Positions 46,122-59,469 of a stretch of 64,000 nucleotides of DNA are shown piece after piece. Source of the stretch: Sphagnum magellanicum (taxonomy: Eukaryota > Streptophyta > Sphagnopsida > Sphagnales > Sphagnaceae); the NCBI GenBank assembly GCA_021904315.1, contig CM038921.1, forward strand, positions 9,330,146-9,394,145. The letters run 5' to 3'. The position numbers and the translations under genes were made by a program. Position 1 is the stretch's first letter. Each line of letters begins with the position of its first letter. The notes under the pieces were generated by a model. It ran no database searches. It saw only the letters and a list, made by a program, of their open reading frames with translations, and was not told where the DNA came from.

Positions 46122-48094
46122 ATGGTGAGTGTTCTTTTGTGCTTCTATTTTGTGTGAATCTCGCTTGTTCTGTTTCTGGAGAGAGTGTACTAAGTAAATG
46201 ATGCTTGCGGATTGTTGATGTTGTGCGTGTGTGTGGGCGGGGCGGCGGAGCGATCATTGGTGATGTGTGCAGGATGTCACAGACAAGCTGACGGCAGAGG
46301 TGGTAAGGTACATGCTGTTCAAGGCACACAAGCAACCCGATGTACCTGTGAAGCGTGAAGAACTGACGCGCTTGGTCACAGACAATCATCCTAACCGCAG
46401 TTATCCTGGCGTTGTCATTTCCAATGCTCAGGTGAAGAAGCAGCTTCCATGGCAGAAGTAGTTCTTCCAAAGTTGATATCACACGGCAGGTCCTGCAGAC
46501 TACCTCTTTGTGTGCAAGCAAACAAGCAAGCTACCAATGATGTCTTCAGCTTCCGAGGTCACACACCTAACTTTCTGTGGAGCAATGCCCGCATGTGCAG
46601 GAGAAGCTGAAGTCCATTTTTGGTCTAGAGATGGTGGAGATTCACAGAAAGTCCAAAACTTCACGCAGCAAGGGAGCATCCTCCCAAGGTATGTATCTTC
46701 TTTGTTCCTATCTCTGTTCCTAAACCCTAAACCCGGGAAATGATTTGCAGGTTATGTCTGAGGGATGGTCCCTTGTTGCAATGGTCCCCTGCACTAGTGT
46801 GTATATGCCATGGGTGCTCTTTGTGGGTGGGGTGGGAGACAGGAACAACAACAGCCGATGTCAAGGTTTATGTGCTGAGAAGTCTTGTCTCAGAGACTCT
46901 GAGGAAGAAATTCATTGAGACAGCAGAATCCACCGCCTTCTCTGGCTTTGCACTTGTTGTGGTTGGAATTATCCAGCTTGCAGGAGGAGACAGAGTTCCT
47001 GAAGGTAATAATATGTTTTGTGCCCTCCTGAAGCACTGCTGTTTTCATGTAATTAGTCTTACCAACAAATGTAGCAGGCAATGAACATCAAGCTTCTATT
47101 TATTACTAGTCTGAAAGTCCTGCATTGTCATGTTAAGCTTTCAAAGTGTTGTTGTGGCAATTTCTCTGCAATCTCATAGACATACAAAAGCCCTGCCTCC
47201 ATCAGTAATACAGGACTGGTGGGGGACTCCTGCCTGAAACATTCGATTTTTTTCTTAAGCTTTGATTCTAGCGGTGAATTTGGTTGGAGCAAAAGTCAGG
47301 AGATATGGTGGTGTTTATGAATCAACACAGGGGCCATGGGTTTTTGTTGGGAAGAAACAGAGGTAGTATGGCAGCAGCTACGAAGGCTTGGAATTCAAGA
47401 GTCTGATGAAAATCACCAAGTATTTGGCAACATCAAACAGGCCATGGAGACACTTGCCAAGCAGCGGTAGGATTCCACACTCTGATGGGTTGTAATATGT
47501 TGGTGTTTTTATTGTAGGTTTGTGCAGTTTGAAATTTCTGTTTTGGAATATCAACTCCCATTCTTCTCAACAAATCAGGTAGGTAAGACTCAGTGGTGAT
47601 CTGTGTAGAGATGGTTTATGTCATGCATATTATCCAGCTGTTAATTGGCAGTTACATTCAAAAGGACAAAGTTGCAAGCAATGAGGGTGACTCATTTGTC
47701 TTTGAGCTGGCTGAGAGAGCAGAGGATGAAGCATTCAAGAAAAAACTGCAGGACTTTATCAAGAAGGTGAAACCACTTGCAGCCATTCTCATCATTTTGC
47801 TTTGCCTTTTTAACCAAGGGATCCAATCCAACATTTGCTTTGTGAAACAGTATAACCCAAACCCGAAACCTTAACCCTAAACCTCATGCCACTTTGATTC
47901 AGTTGTGGGCTTTCAAAGGCATCAGTCCTCTGGTGAAATCAACAGAAATTGGAATTGCTTCTGAAACAGGCCTAGTTCCTTTTTCTTTTTCCCACATGCA
48001 CATGAATGTTGTTGCACTAAAACTTGTTAATATTTTCCATTTGCTGCAGCTAGTGAGTGGTGATGTTGCAGGAGATGACCCCATCTCTCCATAA
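46122..48094 (+). CDS. NSE3: NSE3 / MAGE-domain subunit of the SMC5/6 complex
   Basis: Seven exons join in consistent phase: 46122-46124, 46273-46431, 46601-46688, 46843-47004, 47361-47466, 47652-47766 and 48050-48094, giving 225 residues and a TAA stop. All introns are GT-AG. The product is almost entirely a MAGE homology domain. It starts with LTAEVVRYMLFKAHKQPDVP and VKREELTRLV (winged helix A). Later parts are FGLEMVEIHRKSK, SGFALVVVGIIQLAGGD, VVWQQLRRLGIQESDENH, VFGNIKQAMETLAKQRYIQK and FELAERAEDEAFKKKLQDFI (winged helix B). This is the usual length for plant NSE3. With NSE1 (a RING protein) and NSE4 it binds DNA and bridges the SMC5/6 arms in genome maintenance. The first coding exon is only the ATG. 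An in-frame TAG at 46029 with no ATG between supports that start. The exon 4 acceptor could instead lie 12 bases downstream, keeping frame. The gene appears intact. Confidence 0.9.
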
Positions 48095-48572
48095 GGCACA
48101 TTTGTGGTGGTAAAGCCCTTTTTCTCAGCTTGCTGCTGTTCTCTTTCTCAAAGTTTTGCTGTATAGTAGTAAGGTTCAGTCTCTGAGTTCCACCTTAAAG
48201 CAATCCATAACAGCGTGTGTAATCTTTTAACCAACACATTGCTGTCCATTAAGAGTTTGCACTGTTTGCACCTCCCCTGTACATAGATAGGCAGACTGCA
48301 CACAACCCATCTTTCTCATTTCTCAGAGCCTTGAGTCACATTTCCAATCTATTGTCCTGCATTTTTTGGACAGATTATGTAGATAGGTATGGGAAAGAAA
48401 TGAATCTTTTTCACTTTCTTTCTCTTGTTCCTAGATTCCATGATTTCAATTCTGGAGACACCTCAATTCTTAGTCTTGAATCAAGCCTTGACTCTCAACC
48501 TACTGAAGATGTCTGTCTTCAGTATTAGGGCGTAAAATTAGAGTCTTCATTGTGCAATCTTGGATTCATTCC

Positions 48573-48578
48573 AATAAA
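48573..48578 (+). terminator. Candidate poly(A) signal of NSE3
   Basis: AATAAA about 480 bases after the stop codon, followed by T/G-rich sequence. Chosen by position only. Confidence 0.3.
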
Positions 48579-50160
48579 CAACATTGTCTTCTCAAATGGT
48601 CATATTTGTGCAGATCCTGATCTCTCTCACTATTTCATAGTACTTTTGAATTTATACAGCTTTAGATGATACTACCATATTTCTGTACATCCCAATCTCT
48701 CTCTCTCTCTCTCTATTTCATAGAACTGTTTGACTATACAGCTTTAGACTATAAGTAATTGGGGATTTTCTCTTCATCTGTTATCTTAGTTCCTAACTTT
48801 CTTGAGCTCTTATATCATCCAATGGACATACATTATCTCAAAAATTAAAAGAATATAATAGTTGAAAGGAAGTTTAGTTTTTTAAGGTGTCTGTCTGATG
48901 TTCAACTTCCATGAATTCATACATTGCCCCACTTCCTTGGATTTCATCTATTGTACACGTTTGCTAAGGTTAATCAATTTTCCATCTTTCCCATATTCAT
49001 TCATGTTCAACTTCCTCATGGGGGCCAACTTCACCAAATTCCTTCATTCATTATCTTTACTCCCTTAGATCCATCCATAGTCCAACTTTCCTTTCATCCA
49101 TTTTCCAACTTTCCTAAATTCACATGTTGTCTGACCTTCACCATAATTCATCCATTTTCCACCCTCCTCAGATATTGTTCAACTTTTGCAAAATTCATCT
49201 ATTTTTTCCAACTTTCTTGTACTGTAGAACATTCAAATTCATCCATGTTTTTGTTTAAAAAGAAAAAATTAAAAACTTTTTATGCAGGCTGGCATCCAAG
49301 GAAATTAAAACTGGTAGGAAAAGTGCTATCTATCAGATTTGAAACCACATTCCTTCCTTTAATTCAATTAGTCATATATGGTCACATACATACATGCCCT
49401 CTTATTGAAATACATTCAATTTTATGAATAAAATTTAAATATAGAAATTTCAATTTCAATTTAAATTCAATACATTGTATTTTTTGACAATTTAAAAATA
49501 ATAAAAATTGGGCACCATTATTGGACATGCCCCAACTTGATATACTACTATTTTGCATCAGAGAATGTGCTGTATTTAATTCATTGCACCTGTTTAGTGC
49601 CCATCTACCTAACTGAATGATTGGAATTTAAAGCCCATTCTGAGTGGAATCTATGCTCATCTACCTAACATTCCACCCAGGAAAACAACAGTTCCCCCCA
49701 GCTGTTGAAACATCAGTTAGGTGGGTAGGCTATCCTGGCTCCTCCCTGATTGCCACAAAATAGAATAAAATAAATAATTTAAAAAAATACAGATCAGTCC
49801 TAGTTTGGAATTTTTTTTCCGTTTGTGCCAAAAAGAATTAATTCATTAATTAATTTTTAAAAATCAGCAACATAAAGCGCAGTCCAATTCTGAACTTTTA
49901 GGAGCTTTTTTCTATGGAAAAAAAAAGTGAGAAAGAAGAAAGCCAAGAGAAACAGGGCAGGAGTGCGGCGGAGGTCGGCAGTTTTTGTGTTGTGCTCAAA
50001 GACAAATATGGAAAACAAGGGCCCCCCCAAGACAGGATGGGCAGGGGAGGGGAACTCATTCCCTGCCCATGGCACACACAATACCAAGTAGGAAGTAGCA
50101 TGTTACAAAATTCTCAACTTGCATAATTGAATGCGACTATGGCCACAAATTGTTGTTTGT
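48579..50160. other. Spacer after NSE3 with a degenerate CATCCATTTTCCAACTTTCC array
   Basis: 48895-49250 consists of loose 30-40 bp repeats around TTCATCCATTTTCCAACTTTCCTAAA, which open a long frame of no biological meaning. A CT dinucleotide run lies at about 48697-48715. A C/G-rich patch at 49950-50090 has open frames on both strands but no domain. Confidence 0.45.
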
Positions 50161-50815
50161 TTAACAAAACACATGACATTATGTAATTAACTATCAACTA
50201 TCCATCGGTTTGTTACACACACATTACATCATGTAATTAACCATAAACTATCCATTGGTTTGTTACACACACATTACATCATGTAATTAACCATCAACTA
50301 TCCATCAGTTTGTTACAAACACATTACATTATGTAATTAACTATCAACTATCCATCGATTTGTTACACACACATTACATCATGTAATTAACCATCAACTA
50401 TCCATCGGTTTGTTACAAACACATTACATCATGTAATTAACCATCAACTATCCATCGGGTTTGTTACACACACACTACATCATGTAATTAACCATCAACT
50501 ATCCATCGGTTTGTTACAAACATATTACATCATATGATTAACAATCAACTATCCATTGGTTTGTTACAAACATATTACATCATATGATTAACAATCAACT
50601 ATCCATCAGGTTGTTACAAACACATTACATCATGTAATTAACCATCAACTATCCATCGGGTTTGTTACACACACACTACATCATATGATTAACGATCAAT
50701 TATCCATCGGTTTGTTACAAACACATTACATCATGTAATGTAATTAACCATCAATATCCATCGGTTTGCGACAAACGTATTACATTGTATAATTAACCAT
50801 CAACTATCCATTGGC
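50161..50815. repeat. Tandem array of 50-bp units, about 13 copies
   Basis: The landmark ATCCATCGGTTTGTTACA recurs at almost exactly 50-base intervals (for example TCCAT at 50201, 50251, 50301, 50351, 50401 and 50451). Each unit contains CATTACATCATGTAATTAACCAT... . Copies differ by one to a few bases. A variant with CATATGATTAACAATC appears in at least three units, implying local amplification of sub-variants. Confidence 0.9.
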
Positions 50816-52085
50816 ACACCACACCACTCATCCAAATATCACTACATCATGCACAGAATTATTGGAAAATTGGTTTTTTCCATTACCACTATTTTTATAT
50901 CCATTTTACAATTGTAATAAAAAAAAATAGTCATTTCACCCACCCTACTAAAGAATTCCATGGGTCTCGAAATAGATTTCAAACTAGTGTCAAGTAAAGT
51001 TGTTGGTAAAAAAACCATTCAAGTACCATGCAAATAAATGTAACTTTTACTATTGGAATATTGACCATGATATGGTGGTGGTAGTCATGAATATATATAT
51101 CTTCTTCCTCTCATTTTATGGTAGAGTCAGTTTGTGCAAGTGACTCTTTGGAAATGAATGAATAGAAGAACTCATTAAATAACAACTATATAGTCAAATT
51201 ATCTACCCAAAAATAAATAAAATCCTAAGGACCAAATATTCTAATAAAAATGGGTGAGCTCATCCACATCACCAATGCATAATGATCAGCAAAAACACTT
51301 GAAATTGGCTGAAGGCTAATGTGCAATATTGTAGAAATAATAATCTTCATTGGAAATGAATTTTTGATTATCCCTCAAGGAGTTCCCTTTTCATCTTGAA
51401 TCCTCATGAACTTGCTGAATGGGGGGGACAACAGGCCCCTTTCTAGGACAAAACCCTAGCATAATGAGGGGGCACCTTCAATGTCTTTGTGGATCACAAG
51501 CTTTTTCAAGTCACATGGAATTCAATAATTATATGGCAAGCTCAAGCTCCGGCCAATGCCAATCGTATGTAGATGCAAGTAACTTATCATTATTAAATTA
51601 TTGAAAATTTTAAACCACGCATGATTTGTGTTCAATCTCACAATGCTCTCTTTGTGAAGGGGCAATTGGAGAGAATGAGAGCCCATTTGCCGCACACTCG
51701 CTCTCGATATATTATTGATGTTCCTACTAATACCTATACCACCCACCATCAAATACTTATTCGCAAAATATTCTAATACCCATCTTAGACATTTACTACT
51801 TTATCATCAAAGTATTGATAGCACAAAGTAGAGCACTTTGCATGCTCTTCATCTAGCCTTGTACAAAAGCCTGCCCACCATCATCAAAGCAAAACGACAC
51901 AAAGGACAATGGGGTTCTTCTCCATATCAAAATATGAATTTTGAGCATTCAATGGCAAAAGCCATAGTTGCAAACATATGCAAACTTTGTTGACCCTCTG
52001 ACCTCAGCTACTATTTGTTGTTAGGAAAGAATAGGATCAGCAGTTGAGTGTGTGTTTCCATGATAGGCCCACCCTCTTGATTGCT
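50816..52085. other. Spacer, no gene recognised
   Basis: AT-rich sequence with short frames only. A plus-strand frame at 51419-51604 and the opposite frame at 51522-51752 carry no motif. Confidence 0.4.
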
Positions 52086-52240
52086 TGAGGGGGGTGGCCA
52101 TCCAAATAGTTGGGGGTTTCACATGTGAATAGGTACCTAATGGGTCCATCCAAATAGTTGGGGGGTTCACATGTGAATAGGTACCTAATGGGTCCATCCA
52201 AATAGTTGGGGGGGGTTCACGTGTGAATAATAGGTCCACT
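52086..52240. repeat. Three tandem units of about 56 bp (CCATCCAAATAGTTGGGG)
   Basis: CCATCCAAATAGTTGGGG followed by TTCACATGTGAATAGGTACCTAATGGGT recurs three times. Each unit holds the palindrome TTCACATGTGAA. Confidence 0.85.
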
Positions 52241-55094
52241 CATAGGGAGTAAAGTTTCCTTGGAATAGTGGGCATTGTGTACCCACCCCTTCAGGAGAAG
52301 TATACTACTTATAGGCCAACAAATCATGTCTCCCTCATTGCAAAATTTATTGTTGGTGCACATTGAGGATTTCATGAAAGCTCTCACCCCATTGGAAACA
52401 AGACTATTTTACATAGGTCCACAAATTGTGTATGTATGTATGTATGGATGTATGTTGTGGAATGTATGGGGTGTGTGCATTGGAAAGCTTCAAGAATACA
52501 CACAATTTGGTAGTGTGAAGGGTTTTTTTGTTGGTGAAGTTTTGTCAAAAAGAAAAATAAATAAATGAAAATTTTCAAAATGAAGTGATTTTGGAGGGTT
52601 TCAATTGTCAAAAGTGAGAAAGAAAATAGTCAAAATAGCCAGATTTCTCTATTTGGTTTTCAATTTGCAACCGTAAATATAGAATGTCAATTAAAGATTT
52701 ATATTTCGTATTTGGTTTATAGCCAAGTTTGGCTAAATCTTCCTATGGATGATCATCATTTTCTTAACATCTTACGATGAATTGCAAGTTAGGCTACAAT
52801 TTTTTTTTAAATTAAATGCAGTGTGAAGCTTGGCATTAATCTAGACATGTCAGGAAAGGGGTAGAATATGAATGGAAAAGCCATTTCCAAAGGTGTCCCC
52901 ATGGAATTCCATGGAAGATAAAAGAAAAGCTTTGAGGGAACTGAAGATTACTAAAACACCCCCTAACAAGCACTATCCAGCACCAAAAGTCGGCTTTTAA
53001 AGTTGGTAGTTAAAGTCAGTCTGGTATATAAGCCTGCGCCTGGTATCAACAGAGGTATCAAGGACCATAACCAGGGTATTTGGACCCAGCGACCATGCTT
53101 GTACAAAAGTTTCAAAGAGGACCCACTAGCAAGACCAGACGGGTATGATTTTTTTGTTAAAGTACCAAATAGGTAACCCCCAGACAAGGCCTGGTATGTT
53201 CAAAAGTGGATGCCAGACCAACACTGCTAACTGCCTATCTTAGGTTTCATTGCATACTTAGTACTTATTAGAACTGCAAGGAACCTGCATTGATAAGATG
53301 AGATGTCTCCTTTGTGTGGTTCTACCAGCTTCTTCACACAAAAAAATTGGGGTTGTGAGTTTTGCATGAACCCAGATCAGGACTTGGTGCAGACTGCAGA
53401 CTACTTTACAGACAGATTCACTTAATAAAATATTATCACTACTACAAAATGTGAGTGCAGTTCATTAGTCTTTGTTCACTATAATCTATGAATTCACTCA
53501 AAATTCAGTGAAATGTATGTGTATTGGCCTCTTTGCTCTGTTATTGTTGTGGTCATTTCAAGCAAAAGTTATTATAAGCAGCTCACTTAGTAGGTAGGGT
53601 GTGAGGCCTCACTCTGGCCCACCTTGACAGCATAGTTTTGGCTTCTTCCAAGTGGCTGTACTTTTTCAAGCACCCAAAACCTTAATTCAACATAGTTTAT
53701 TATTCTTATTTTTTAAAATTCTAATTCAACATGATTCACACTTTCAAAATACTGAATCGGATCATATATATGTTATATTAAGATAAGTGTTTGTTTGTTT
53801 TTTTGGATGTGACAATGCCTTCAGCACCCCATCCCTAAGCCATTGGGCCCCCTCCCACTCCCCCCCTTCCCCACTACACCTTTGGTACCGTTTGAAAGCC
53901 TTTGACAAGATGGTGTGCACATTTGTTGTTTCACAATTTTTGAATGATTAAAAGCAAAAGTTATTGAATTTAGAATAATTTTCAATGTGAAAAATTAAAT
54001 TCCAACTAAAATTTAGGTAGGTTCCATGAGAATTCTGAAACTAAGCCCACTTCAATCATAATAGCATTTCATGCAAATTTATAAGTTTTTATCCATGAAA
54101 AATGCATTACAAAAAAGTACATTGTTGTATGTATGTTCTACAAAGAGGTGGACCTGATGAATTTGTTAAGGACCTTTTTCGTGACAACTAAGCAAACTTT
54201 ACAATATGATAAAAAATTCCTTTCCCCAATGATGGACACATGTGAATACCATATGAATGGCACTAAAGTAGTTGGTGCTAGAGTCCATAGCAACTGCACA
54301 AAAGTACTCAATATTATAAGATTATAACAATTCTCTTTAGTACCTAGTAAGGCCATTCTATCTCGTTTTTGACACCATATTCTTGCAGCTTTTACGAACC
54401 TTCCTTTCTTTTTACAACTGATGCCTCTCTTGCAAACTATGTGCAATGAGTTTGGCTACACCCTCATGCCAAAATAATTCGGTTTCAATATCAAAGGGAA
54501 GTTCATGAGCTATATATATATGAAGTTTCAAGGTCACACCACTAATATGCAATTAAGTGATGCACCTGCTACTACAAACATAGTGTTTGGACAAATCATG
54601 TCATTTTTCGCTTCAAATGACCTTTCTCCCCTGTTTTTTTTTCCCCCTTCTCTAGAGTGTGCAACAACAATTGCTTCCCAATATCCCAAACTTGGTGCCA
54701 ACATCAAACAACATCCGCACAACACACCAACTTGTTTCCAATAACCCTAATGAAGTACCAACCTACCAACATCATTGATGGTGTTCGGTAAGTAATTTAA
54801 TGAAGTCTCTGGGCTTCCATTGAGCATTATGATTTTTAGTCTACATGACTGTAGGATGATGTAGGGGGCCGCATTTTTTTTAAAGCATTGACATGATGTG
54901 GGTATTGTGGCTTTGAATGTGGAACCAAAACAACAAAAAAGTTTGTAAGTTAACATTTGTACATGATATGTTTGTTGAACACCTCTTTCCAATTTGATTG
55001 CGACTAGGGACCCCACCCAACTTAGCTCCGCCGTTGCATGTATGCTCACATGCATTTTAGTTGTTGATGTTAAAAAGGGCCAGAGTGAACCAGC
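52241..55094. other. Spacer, mostly unannotated; inverted copy of the 8.6-9.2 kb repeat at 52640-52800
   Basis: The repeat copy is recognised by TATAGCCAAGTTTGGCTAAATC. The rest shows short frames only. A TGGTATATAAGCC sequence at about 53022 could be a TATA element of an eroded LTR, but I cannot find a partner copy. No host gene is visible. Confidence 0.35.
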
Positions 55095-56864
55095 ACCCAC
55101 CAGTGCACCAACGTGGATGGATGGTGCACTGATAGGATGGATTCTCTTTTCTATCCCTGTGCCATCCCAGGTTCACTTTTTTTGTTTGCCCTTTCTCAGC
55201 CCTGATCTCCGTTTTTTTTTGGCAACTTTATTTTCTCCCTGCCCCCTTCCAAGTTTTTTTTTTCCCCTGATCTCTGTTTTTTTTTTTTGGAACTTTATTT
55301 TCCTCCCGCCCCCCACCTGGTTTCTTTTTTTTTTTTTTTGCTTTTGAAACTTTTCTCACCCACCCACCCACTACCCCCCCCCCCCCCCCCCCCAGAGTCC
55401 CCCACCGACCTACTCACCTATATATTTAAATTAAAAGTAGACTCTTCGCCATCTACCTACTCACCTATGAATTTAAAATGTGCTACTCTCATCCCCACCC
55501 ACCTACCCACACCCCATCTATTTTTCTACCTACCAACACTTTAGGTAGGTACCTACCAAACCGCACCTACATGGCTACACCTACCTACTTGGTTGCCACT
55601 CCAATAGACCCCCAATAGTCGAAAACAATGAAGAAATAATAAATTGAAGGTATTGCATGGAACTTGGTCTTGTTCATTGAAGCAAAATTAATAAGGACAA
55701 AATTAAAATAATTGTCACCCCTCTTTGTAAGGGTATTGTAGATAGACATTGGTTGTAAACATGATATTTTTATGTGCTCTAAGGGCATTGCATAATCTTT
55801 TGAAATTCTAGAGTATGTGAAACCCTTCAATAAAGGTATTGTAGGTTTGTTTTGGGAGTGTCTTCCACGATGGGGGGGGGGTCGACACATTTAATGCATG
55901 TTGTACACATTGGGGGGGGTGGTAGATTCAACAATAAAACTTGGATAAAACAATTTGATTTGCTTGTTTTAATGGTGCATTTAAGCAATGTGAATTAGAT
56001 TTAACAATTATTTATGTTATTTAACACTAGGGTTTTAGAATTTTGGGTTATGGAAACAACAAACATTTATGACTTTTTGCACCTTTTAAGCCTAATTAAA
56101 ATTAAACCTAATATGGATTTGGGGGGGGGGTTGGCATTTGCACATATATGACACAATACTTTTTTTTTTTCTTTTTTTTCTCTCAAAGAGAGTGGAAAAA
56201 GGCTCACAAGCAAAAACCAAACTAAGAGGTAAGAGACACACCACGACTTTTATTCATTTGTTTGTTTCATTTAAATTATTCAAATTTGAATTTAATTAGT
56301 GGTTTTAGTGAGGTTTCATTTAATTTGTGTTTGAATATTTGGCTTCAATAAATTTTTTTTTTTTTTTTTAGGGTCATGTGTAGTTGTTTGTTTAAAATTA
56401 TCATAGTTCATGGCATCCATCATTGGAACTATTTAGGGTTTAGAGTTTTTTTTTTACTGACATCCATGTTGATCTATCCATGGATGTGTTTTTATATAGG
56501 GCCAAAACCTCATTAAACATCAGTGCCATTGCCCTTGAACATCAAGAGTACAATATTCTCTCTTAATAAACTCCTTCTTCTTCTTTTTTTGCTTTTATTT
56601 AAGGTATTTTGTTCCCCCTTGCATATGGATGGTCATGGAAGTATCAATTACATGTGGGTATTGCACATCTAAATTGAAAGCCTTCCATATATTCAATTGA
56701 TTATCTCCAAGAAGATAGGGATTTGTTTTTCTTGTGTAAGTCTAGGTAGCCCATAAAATAGTCAATTGATTTTTTTCCATTTGTAAAGTATTGCTTGTTT
56801 ATGGGTTGTGGTAAAGTTCACTTGTAAGGTTTAAGGTTTTGTTGATTAAAGTTTAATGGCTTAG

Positions 56865-59452
56865 TTGATTAGGGTTATTACGATTTGTAAACTTGTGAAG
56901 GTATTCCATGGGTTTTCACAAGTTGGGGACTCCTACTACAAGGTTTTTCCTTCGATAATTCAAAGCATGGGGCAAACTCCATTGTCCCAATCCATCAAGA
57001 TCCAAAACTCAACAAAGTCACCTTTCTCAAATGTGGACTTGGTGTGGGAAAATGGGTTTAAGCATGGAGGCTAAAACAAGGTGGCAATTGAAATTGCGTA
57101 CATCCCCCATGCTTGTGTTTCTGAATTTTTGTAGGGTGAAGAAGGAAGGGGATATGCAAATTACGGTCAAATGGAACATCTCCAAGAATTTGTCCCTTTA
57201 AGAAGATGTAAAAAAACCAACAATAAAAAATCACCTTGGACATATTTGGTATGGTTTCAAAACCTAAACCCTTTCCATTGGTCATTTTTGCAAGTTTGAA
57301 GTTAGTTGTTCTTGTGTTTTTTTATTTGATTGAATGGAAACTATATTTTGTAGGTATAAATGTGTTTATGGGCTATAACACCACCATAAAGACCCCAACC
57401 ACATGAGGTCAATCAAGCACAATTGTTTGGCCCACTTTTCCATCAAGAGGCTTTACACACGGCCAAATGTGGTGGAAATCATTTTTTATCATCAAACTCA
57501 CACTTAGGCCAATGGAGATCCTACTCACAGTGCATGTAACCCAGGGTCCACATCACAAATGTCAGTGTATGCTCCACACATGTCTCACAAGTTGAAGGAG
57601 TTTATATGGACCCAATTACAGCTAAAGTACACCATGGAGCAAATTTATGACAAACACAAATAAATTTGGTGGGAATGGGTGAATGCAAGTGAACATATGA
57701 CCTAGGATGAATTCTTACAACTCTAAGATATCGCCTACTTGGACTAAAATCACAAGAGGGACACTTGGTGCTTGCATGAAAACCTGGTGCTTTCCATTCA
57801 ATCATGGGTTTGTGCTCATCCTGATGATGTTTTTCATTTTCAAGATGCAAGTGAGGTGAATGGGATTCAGGTCCCTTTCACCATAAGGATCCAGACACCT
57901 ATGCAACTTCAGGATATGCTCCAATTCAATCACAACGGTATTATTTTTATGGATGCCACGTTTGGCACCAACAATGTGAAGTACCACCTATCACATTGAT
58001 GGTGTTTGATTTTCATCACACAAAGGTGCTAGTTATTTGGGTTATCGTGAGTCGGCAAACATGTGAAGACTTGGTGGAGTGATTGAGTGCCTTGCATGCA
58101 AAATTTCTATCACATATGCCACATCGGAAACCATCATGTTTCATTGTGGATGATGCCCCACATGAACTCTGAGCATTGTAGGTTATTTTTTGTTGCATTG
58201 TTTTATGTTTTAGTACTATATTAGCATGGGGATTCCATAATATATATATTATTCATGGTAAGCACATTGATGTTGGGTGTACCATGGTAGTATTGTGTGG
58301 GGTTGAAATCATGTCCCAATTTTTTTCTACACATGGCATGTGTTGAAAACATGGTGTTTGCGCTCCATGGAGAAAATCAAGCATTCAAATGTGAGGTGTG
58401 CAGTACTTGATCACCTTCACATGGTGATGTTCATGTCCATCAACCGAAATGAAACTATTAATGATTTCAAGGCACGTGGGAGGGAATGGTGGTGGAGATT
58501 TTGATAACTTACCATTTGGTGTTGCTTGCACAAAATATTTTTGGGCTTATTATTGCCAACTCAATAAACAAAAAGTCCCCCTTCCAAGTATGGCATGTTT
58601 TAAAACCTTTTTACTATGGATGCATTACAAGTTGCATGTTCACTTTTCACACATTCGAATTACTTCATGGGTTGAAAATATTTTGTGCATGTCCATGCAT
58701 AGTTTGGATGGTTAGGTTTCATCATGTGTCACATTCGAATCAAGACACACAAGCTAGCATAGGATGTTATCACGAAGCTCTAAAACGTTGGTTCTCTCTT
58801 GAGACCAAGGGTTGAAGGGGCGTTGCATTAATTGGTTAGTGTGGAAGCTAACCAAAATAATGGCACAACATTATATGCACCAAGCCAAGATGAAAAGGCA
58901 AGGGTTCATCAAAAACAAGGTCATGGCACGACTTTGTGGTGGCAAGTGTTGACAAAACTAGTTAGATTCCACACACCGATGTGATCTCACCTACCTTTGA
59001 AGGGGATGATGGTGACGATGTTTGGCGAGTGTGAAGCCAACACTACCCTGGTGTTACTTACAAGATCCATGCCCCTTTCACCAAGTATGCAAGTGCATTT
59101 GCAAATGGGCATTATGAAGCAACTTTAGTAAATCATCAAATTGTTATTATATTAACTTGTGCCGACCTTACAATGGAAAATATCATTAAGTATCGTAGCA
59201 TATATTATGGAACTCATTGTGGTGATTTGAAATGTGTTTTTTGTTCACCCATCATACTTTTAATTGGATGATGGTGCGTCAAACGATGAGGATTACAACC
59301 AAGATCCAGTCAATGAGTTTGTCAACATTGTTAACATTAGGGGGCTTATGGCCATGGAGGAGGGTAATTGTCTTGACAATGTCAATGTGCCAAAAGGTTC
59401 ATCCACACCCATGGATCGAACCTTAACCCGTTTTGCACGAAACAATGGTTGA
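56865..59452 (+). pseudogene. Mutator-like (MULE) transposase with degenerate SWIM finger
   Basis: Coherent coding sequence runs through the interval in shifting frames with many stops. Segments in order: an N-terminal part (VWENGFKHGG, GRGYANYGQMEHLQEF), then KRLYTRPNVVEIIFYHQTHT, then LKEFIWTQLQLKYTMEQIYDKH. The catalytic core has its first Asp in IIFMDATFGTNNVKYHL (about 57952) and its second in CFIVDDA (about 58149). A Trp/His block (MACFKTF...) follows near 58590. The SWIM-type C-terminal segment near 59080-59240 keeps NHQIVIILTCADLT and YYGTHCGDL but has lost Cys ligands. A short acidic tail ends at 59452. MULE transposases cut and paste elements with roughly 9-bp target duplications. 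Family assignment rests on the ordered motifs; exon structure is not resolved. Confidence 0.78.
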
Positions 59453-59469
59453 GATCATTACAGAATGTA

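Noticed and set aside
46741-46842. Extra NSE3 exon beginning after TTTGCAG at 46750
   Set aside because: In the phase set by the previous exon it hits TGA after two codons, whereas the acceptors at 46842 or 46854 keep the MAGE frame.
48924-49427. Plus-strand open frame of 167 codons downstream of NSE3
   Set aside because: It is produced by the TTCATCCATTTTCCAACTTTCC repeat and has no motif or splice support.
50161-50815. CRISPR-like array of regular repeats
   Set aside because: Units are contiguous with no unique spacers, and the genome is eukaryotic.
53435-53462. CACTACTACAAAATG as the end of a second CACTA element
   Set aside because: No inverted partner or 3-bp duplication was found nearby.
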